34,446 bases of DNA from JBOHUC01 sp050733935 (lineage in GTDB: Bacteria; Eisenbacteria; RBG-16-71-46; DASYSL01). The notes under the pieces were generated by a model. That model had not been told where the DNA came from. It searched no databases and saw only the letters and a program-made list of their open reading frames with translations. The position numbers and the translations under genes were made by a program. Where the stretch lies: contig JBOHUC010000186.1 of the NCBI GenBank assembly GCA_050733935.1, positions 1 through 34,446 of the forward strand, written 5' to 3'. Positions 32,294-34,446 of this stretch are shown here, piece by piece; position 1 is the stretch's first letter; each line of letters begins with the position of its first letter.

Positions 32294-33367
32294 ATGGCCC
32301 TTTCCGGAAGCCTTCGCGAATTCTCGCTCAGCGAGATCCTGCAGCTCCTCTCGAGCCAGCGGAAGACGGGGTCGCTCCGCCTGACGCGCGGCACCGAGAG
32401 CCGTGTGGTCTACCTGCTCGAGGGGCGCGTGGCATCGGTGCGGGACCGCGGCTTCGGCGACGACGACCCGCTCGCGCGCTTCCTCCGGCGCGTGCGCCGG
32501 CTCTCCGAAGAGCAGCTGCGCGGGATCGCCTCGATCCACGCCGAGAGCGGGCGCGACCTGGTCGACCTGCTCCTGAACGGTCGCTACATGGAGCGCGAGG
32601 AGCTTTCGATCCTCTACGAGCGTCTCGTGCTCGACGTTCTGCACGAGATCCTCGGCTGGGACGACGGCATCTACTCGTTCTCGAACGTGGCCCCGCCCGA
32701 GAGCGTGCTTCCGATCTCGCTCTCGACCGAGTCCATGCTCATGGAGGCCGTGCGCCGCCAGGACGAGCTCCGCCGCTACCGCACGCGGCTCTCGGATCCG
32801 TCGCTCATCCTGGGCTTGAAGGAGCTCCCCGATCCGGACGCGTCGCTCACCGAGGAGGAGAAGGAGCTGTTTGGTCTCGTCGACGGGCGCCGCTCGCTCG
32901 GCGAGCTCGTGACCGAAGCACCGCTCACCGACTTCGAAGCGTACGAAGCGCTCTTCCGTCTCGTCGAATCCGGGTGGATCGAGATCCAGGGCCGCCGCGC
33001 TCCGCAGCGGATCGTGCCCGAGGACACGGACGAGAAGACCGGGCTCGGAAGCCACTGGCGGATCGAAGGGGCGCTTGCGGGCGCGTGCCTCGTGCTCGTC
33101 CTGGTTGTCCAGATCCTCGCGTGGCGGACGGCGCGTCCGACCCCGCCCACGCCGACTGACGCCTACACTTCGCTCGGACTGCGCGACGTCCAGGTCGCGA
33201 TCGAGACCTACCGCGTCCAGAACGGGCGCTATCCGAGCCGTCTCGAGGAGCTCGTCGAGTCGGGCTGGCTCCACCAGCGCCAGCTCACGCCGAACGGCTT
33301 CGCGCTCGAGTACGGTCCGGCCTCAGGCGGTGCGAGCTACTCGCTTTCGGTCGCCTCGCGCCGCTAG
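32294..33367 (+). CDS. DUF4388 (PATAN-type) protein with a transmembrane helix and pseudopilin-like C-terminus
   Basis: A 357-residue protein. The N-terminus (MALSGSLREFSLSEILQLLS, then KTGSLRLTRG and VVYLLEGRVASV) matches the DUF4388/PATAN domain found in gliding, signalling and c-di-GMP-related proteins of myxobacteria and similar groups. Residues about 95-235 form a helical middle part containing a second winged-helix-like segment (EEEKELFGLVDGRRSLGELV). A transmembrane helix is at about 259-277. The C-terminus (296-356: DVQVAIETYRVQNGRYPSRL, EELVESGWL and the beta-rich end) resembles the globular part of type II secretion pseudopilin GspG, without the prepilin cleavage motif. The stop of the upstream gene overlaps its AGGAG ribosome site, so the two are coupled. 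Function unknown; probably envelope-associated signalling. Confidence 0.88.
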   Translation: MALSGSLREFSLSEILQLLSSQRKTGSLRLTRGTESRVVYLLEGRVASVRDRGFGDDDPLARFLRRVRRLSEEQLRGIASIHAESGRDLVDLLLNGRYMEREELSILYERLVLDVLHEILGWDDGIYSFSNVAPPESVLPISLSTESMLMEAVRRQDELRRYRTRLSDPSLILGLKELPDPDASLTEEEKELFGLVDGRRSLGELVTEAPLTDFEAYEALFRLVESGWIEIQGRRAPQRIVPEDTDEKTGLGSHWRIEGALAGACLVLVLVVQILAWRTARPTPPTPTDAYTSLGLRDVQVAIETYRVQNGRYPSRLEELVESGWLHQRQLTPNGFALEYGPASGGASYSLSVASRR

Positions 33368-33370
33368 TTT

Positions 33371-33387
33371 CTCGCGCGCCGCGCGAG
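33371..33387. terminator. 17-bp palindrome between convergent genes
   Basis: CTCGCGCG-C-CGCGCGAG lies 3 bases after the stop of the plus-strand DUF4388 gene and 14 bases from the stop of the minus-strand fusion gene. It could serve as a bidirectional terminator or 3' end structure. It has no T-tract. A 13-base tandem repeat (CCTAGAGCGCGGG, CCTAGAGTGCGCG) immediately follows at 33388-33413 and covers the end of the minus-strand gene. Confidence 0.45.
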
Positions 33388-33401
33388 CCTAGAGCGCGGG
33401 C

Positions 33402-34446
33402 CTAGAGTGCGCGCTCCGCGGCGGCTATCCGCTCCGCCGCGGCCAGGAGATCCGGCTCGACATCCCCGTCGGAATGCCCTGCAAGAAGCGCCTTCCCGCG
33501 CTCCGTCATTCCCCAGCCCGTGAGAACGAGGAGCGGCTTCACGCCCGCGCGGCGTCCCGCTTCGACGTCCTTCGCGCCGTCCCCCACCATCCACGAGCCG
33601 CGCCGCTCGAGGCCGAGCTCGCGCAGCGCGCGCTCGAGGAGCCCGGGATTCGGCTTCCGGCAGTCGCATTCTTCGTCCGGACGATGCGGGCAGACGTAGA
33701 GGCCGGAAAGCTCGACCTGTTCGGCGCGCAGGAGCTCGCGCAGTCGCTCGTGCACGTGCTCGACGGCCTGGGCGGTCACGATGCCCCGCCCGATCGCCGA
33801 CTGGTTCGTGACCACGACGAGCGCGTACCCGGCGCGATCGAGGATGCGAAGCGCGGCGCCGACTCCGGGGAGGAGTCGGACGCGCGACGGATCGCCGAGA
33901 TAGCCGAGCTCGGGCATGAGCGTCCCGTCCCGGTCGAGGAAGACTGCACGGCGTCGCGGGCGCGCGCGCGTGGAACGGACCGCGTCGGGTGCGGAACCCC
34001 CCGTGCTCGCCGCTGCGCCCGTTGACCCGCTCGAGAGTCCCGCCGCGACTTCCTGCGGATCCACGGCATACAGACAGCGGTACGCATCGGCGATCGCGCA
34101 CGTGCGAAGGAAGCACGGTGCGCACGGTGGCGGATGGGAGACGACCGCGACGCGCTCGCCGCGGGGTGCGGTCCAGCGTGGATCGGTCGAGCCGAAGACG
34201 ACGGCGACCGGTCGCCCGAGTGCTGCGGCGAGGTGCGCGACACCCGAGTCGTTCGAGATCACGGCATCCGCGCGGGCGAGAAGTCCGGCGAGCCCGAGGA
34301 GGTCCGTCTCGCCTGCGAGATCGACCGTGGCGTACGGACCGGTGGCGGACGCGGCACGAACGGCAGCGGTCGCCGGGCGGTCCTCCTCCCCTCCGACCAG
34401 GACGACGGTGGCCGACGCTGGATCGGCCTCTGCGAGCGCCCAGAGA
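33402..34446 (-). CDS. fused GT9 heptosyltransferase (WaaF-like) and GmhB-type heptose bisphosphate phosphatase, N-terminus outside the window
   Basis: The minus-strand frame is open from the window edge to 33402, about 347 residues. The N-terminal visible part (VVLVGGEED ... DLAGETDLLGLAGLLARADA, VISNDSGVAHLAAALGRPVA, GSTDPRWTAP and CFLRTCAIADAYRCLYAVDP) is the C-terminal half of a GT9 ADP-heptose:LPS heptosyltransferase. A Gly/Ser/Ala-rich linker of about 28 residues follows. Then comes a HAD-III phosphatase like GmhB: motif I AVFLDRDGTL, motif II VVTNQSAIGRG, the zinc loop CPHRPDEECDCRKPN and motif IV MVGDGAKDVEAG. GmhB removes the 7-phosphate from D,D-heptose 1,7-bisphosphate before ADP-heptose is made. 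An internal GTG at 34262 is not the start. Confidence 0.92.
   Translation of the reverse strand, partial: LWALAEADPASATVVLVGGEEDRPATAAVRAASATGPYATVDLAGETDLLGLAGLLARADAVISNDSGVAHLAAALGRPVAVVFGSTDPRWTAPRGERVAVVSHPPPCAPCFLRTCAIADAYRCLYAVDPQEVAAGLSSGSTGAAASTGGSAPDAVRSTRARPRRRAVFLDRDGTLMPELGYLGDPSRVRLLPGVGAALRILDRAGYALVVVTNQSAIGRGIVTAQAVEHVHERLRELLRAEQVELSGLYVCPHRPDEECDCRKPNPGLLERALRELGLERRGSWMVGDGAKDVEAGRRAGVKPLLVLTGWGMTERGKALLAGHSDGDVEPDLLAAAERIAAAERAL

Noticed and set aside
1..34446. CRISPR array, insertion sequence, prophage or defence island
   Set aside because: No regularly spaced direct repeats, transposase, integrase, phage structural or defence-type domains were seen in any translated frame.

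Overview
The window is G+C-rich (about two thirds by eye) and comes from a Gram-negative bacterium. TolC, a TonB/ExbBD system, a lipoprotein signal and an LPS-heptose biosynthesis enzyme all imply an outer membrane. Split glycine decarboxylase (gcvPA/gcvPB), a DUF4388/PATAN-type protein, long TPR proteins and an ExbB-ExbD-ExbD-TonB/PstS-like/TPR gene set fit a lineage around Candidatus Eisenbacteria, Gemmatimonadota or a myxobacteria-like group better than Proteobacteria proper. The sequence alone does not settle the phylum. I see no insertion sequence, prophage, CRISPR array, rRNA or tRNA.

Layout. (1) 1-8171, minus strand: a threonine-to-glycine-to-C1 block. tdh and kbl convert threonine to glycine plus acetyl-CoA; gcvT, gcvH, gcvPA and gcvPB then cleave glycine to CO2, ammonia and methylene-THF. 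An unrecognised protein with a carboxypeptidase-regulatory-like domain sits between the two halves, and a partial membrane protein follows gcvPB. (2) 8224-11097, minus: uvrA, divergent from (3) an APC amino-acid permease, 11208-12608, whose promoter geometry suggests a leaderless mRNA. (4) 12609-12906: a palindrome-rich intergenic region, with a 121-bp imperfect inverted repeat carrying six symmetric, roughly helically phased GTAC sites, then three further near-perfect palindromes, leading to an alpha/beta hydrolase (12907-13797).

(5) 14057-28593, minus: about 14.5 kb of envelope genes, all in one direction. In transcription order: a PstS-like lipoprotein, a large TPR protein, a STAS-domain protein, ExbB, two ExbD, two TonB-like proteins, a Yip1-like membrane protein, then TolC, a MacA-like adaptor, an ABC ATPase, two paralogous MacB-type permeases without a fused ATPase, and a small probably secreted protein. 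This joins proton-motive-force-driven outer-membrane energisation to an ABC-type tripartite exporter.

(6) 28843-30213, minus: asnS, divergent from (7) a plus-strand pair: a polytopic TPR protein with a six-cysteine zinc cluster, then a DUF4388-type protein that also has a transmembrane helix and a C-terminal pseudopilin-like domain. (8) 33402-34446, minus, running off the end: a fused GT9 heptosyltransferase / GmhB-type phosphatase.

No single defence-like or obviously new system stands out. The best candidates for something undescribed are the palindromic region upstream of the hydrolase, the polytopic TPR/zinc plus PATAN-pseudopilin pair, and the two-permease exporter with its coupled small secreted protein.
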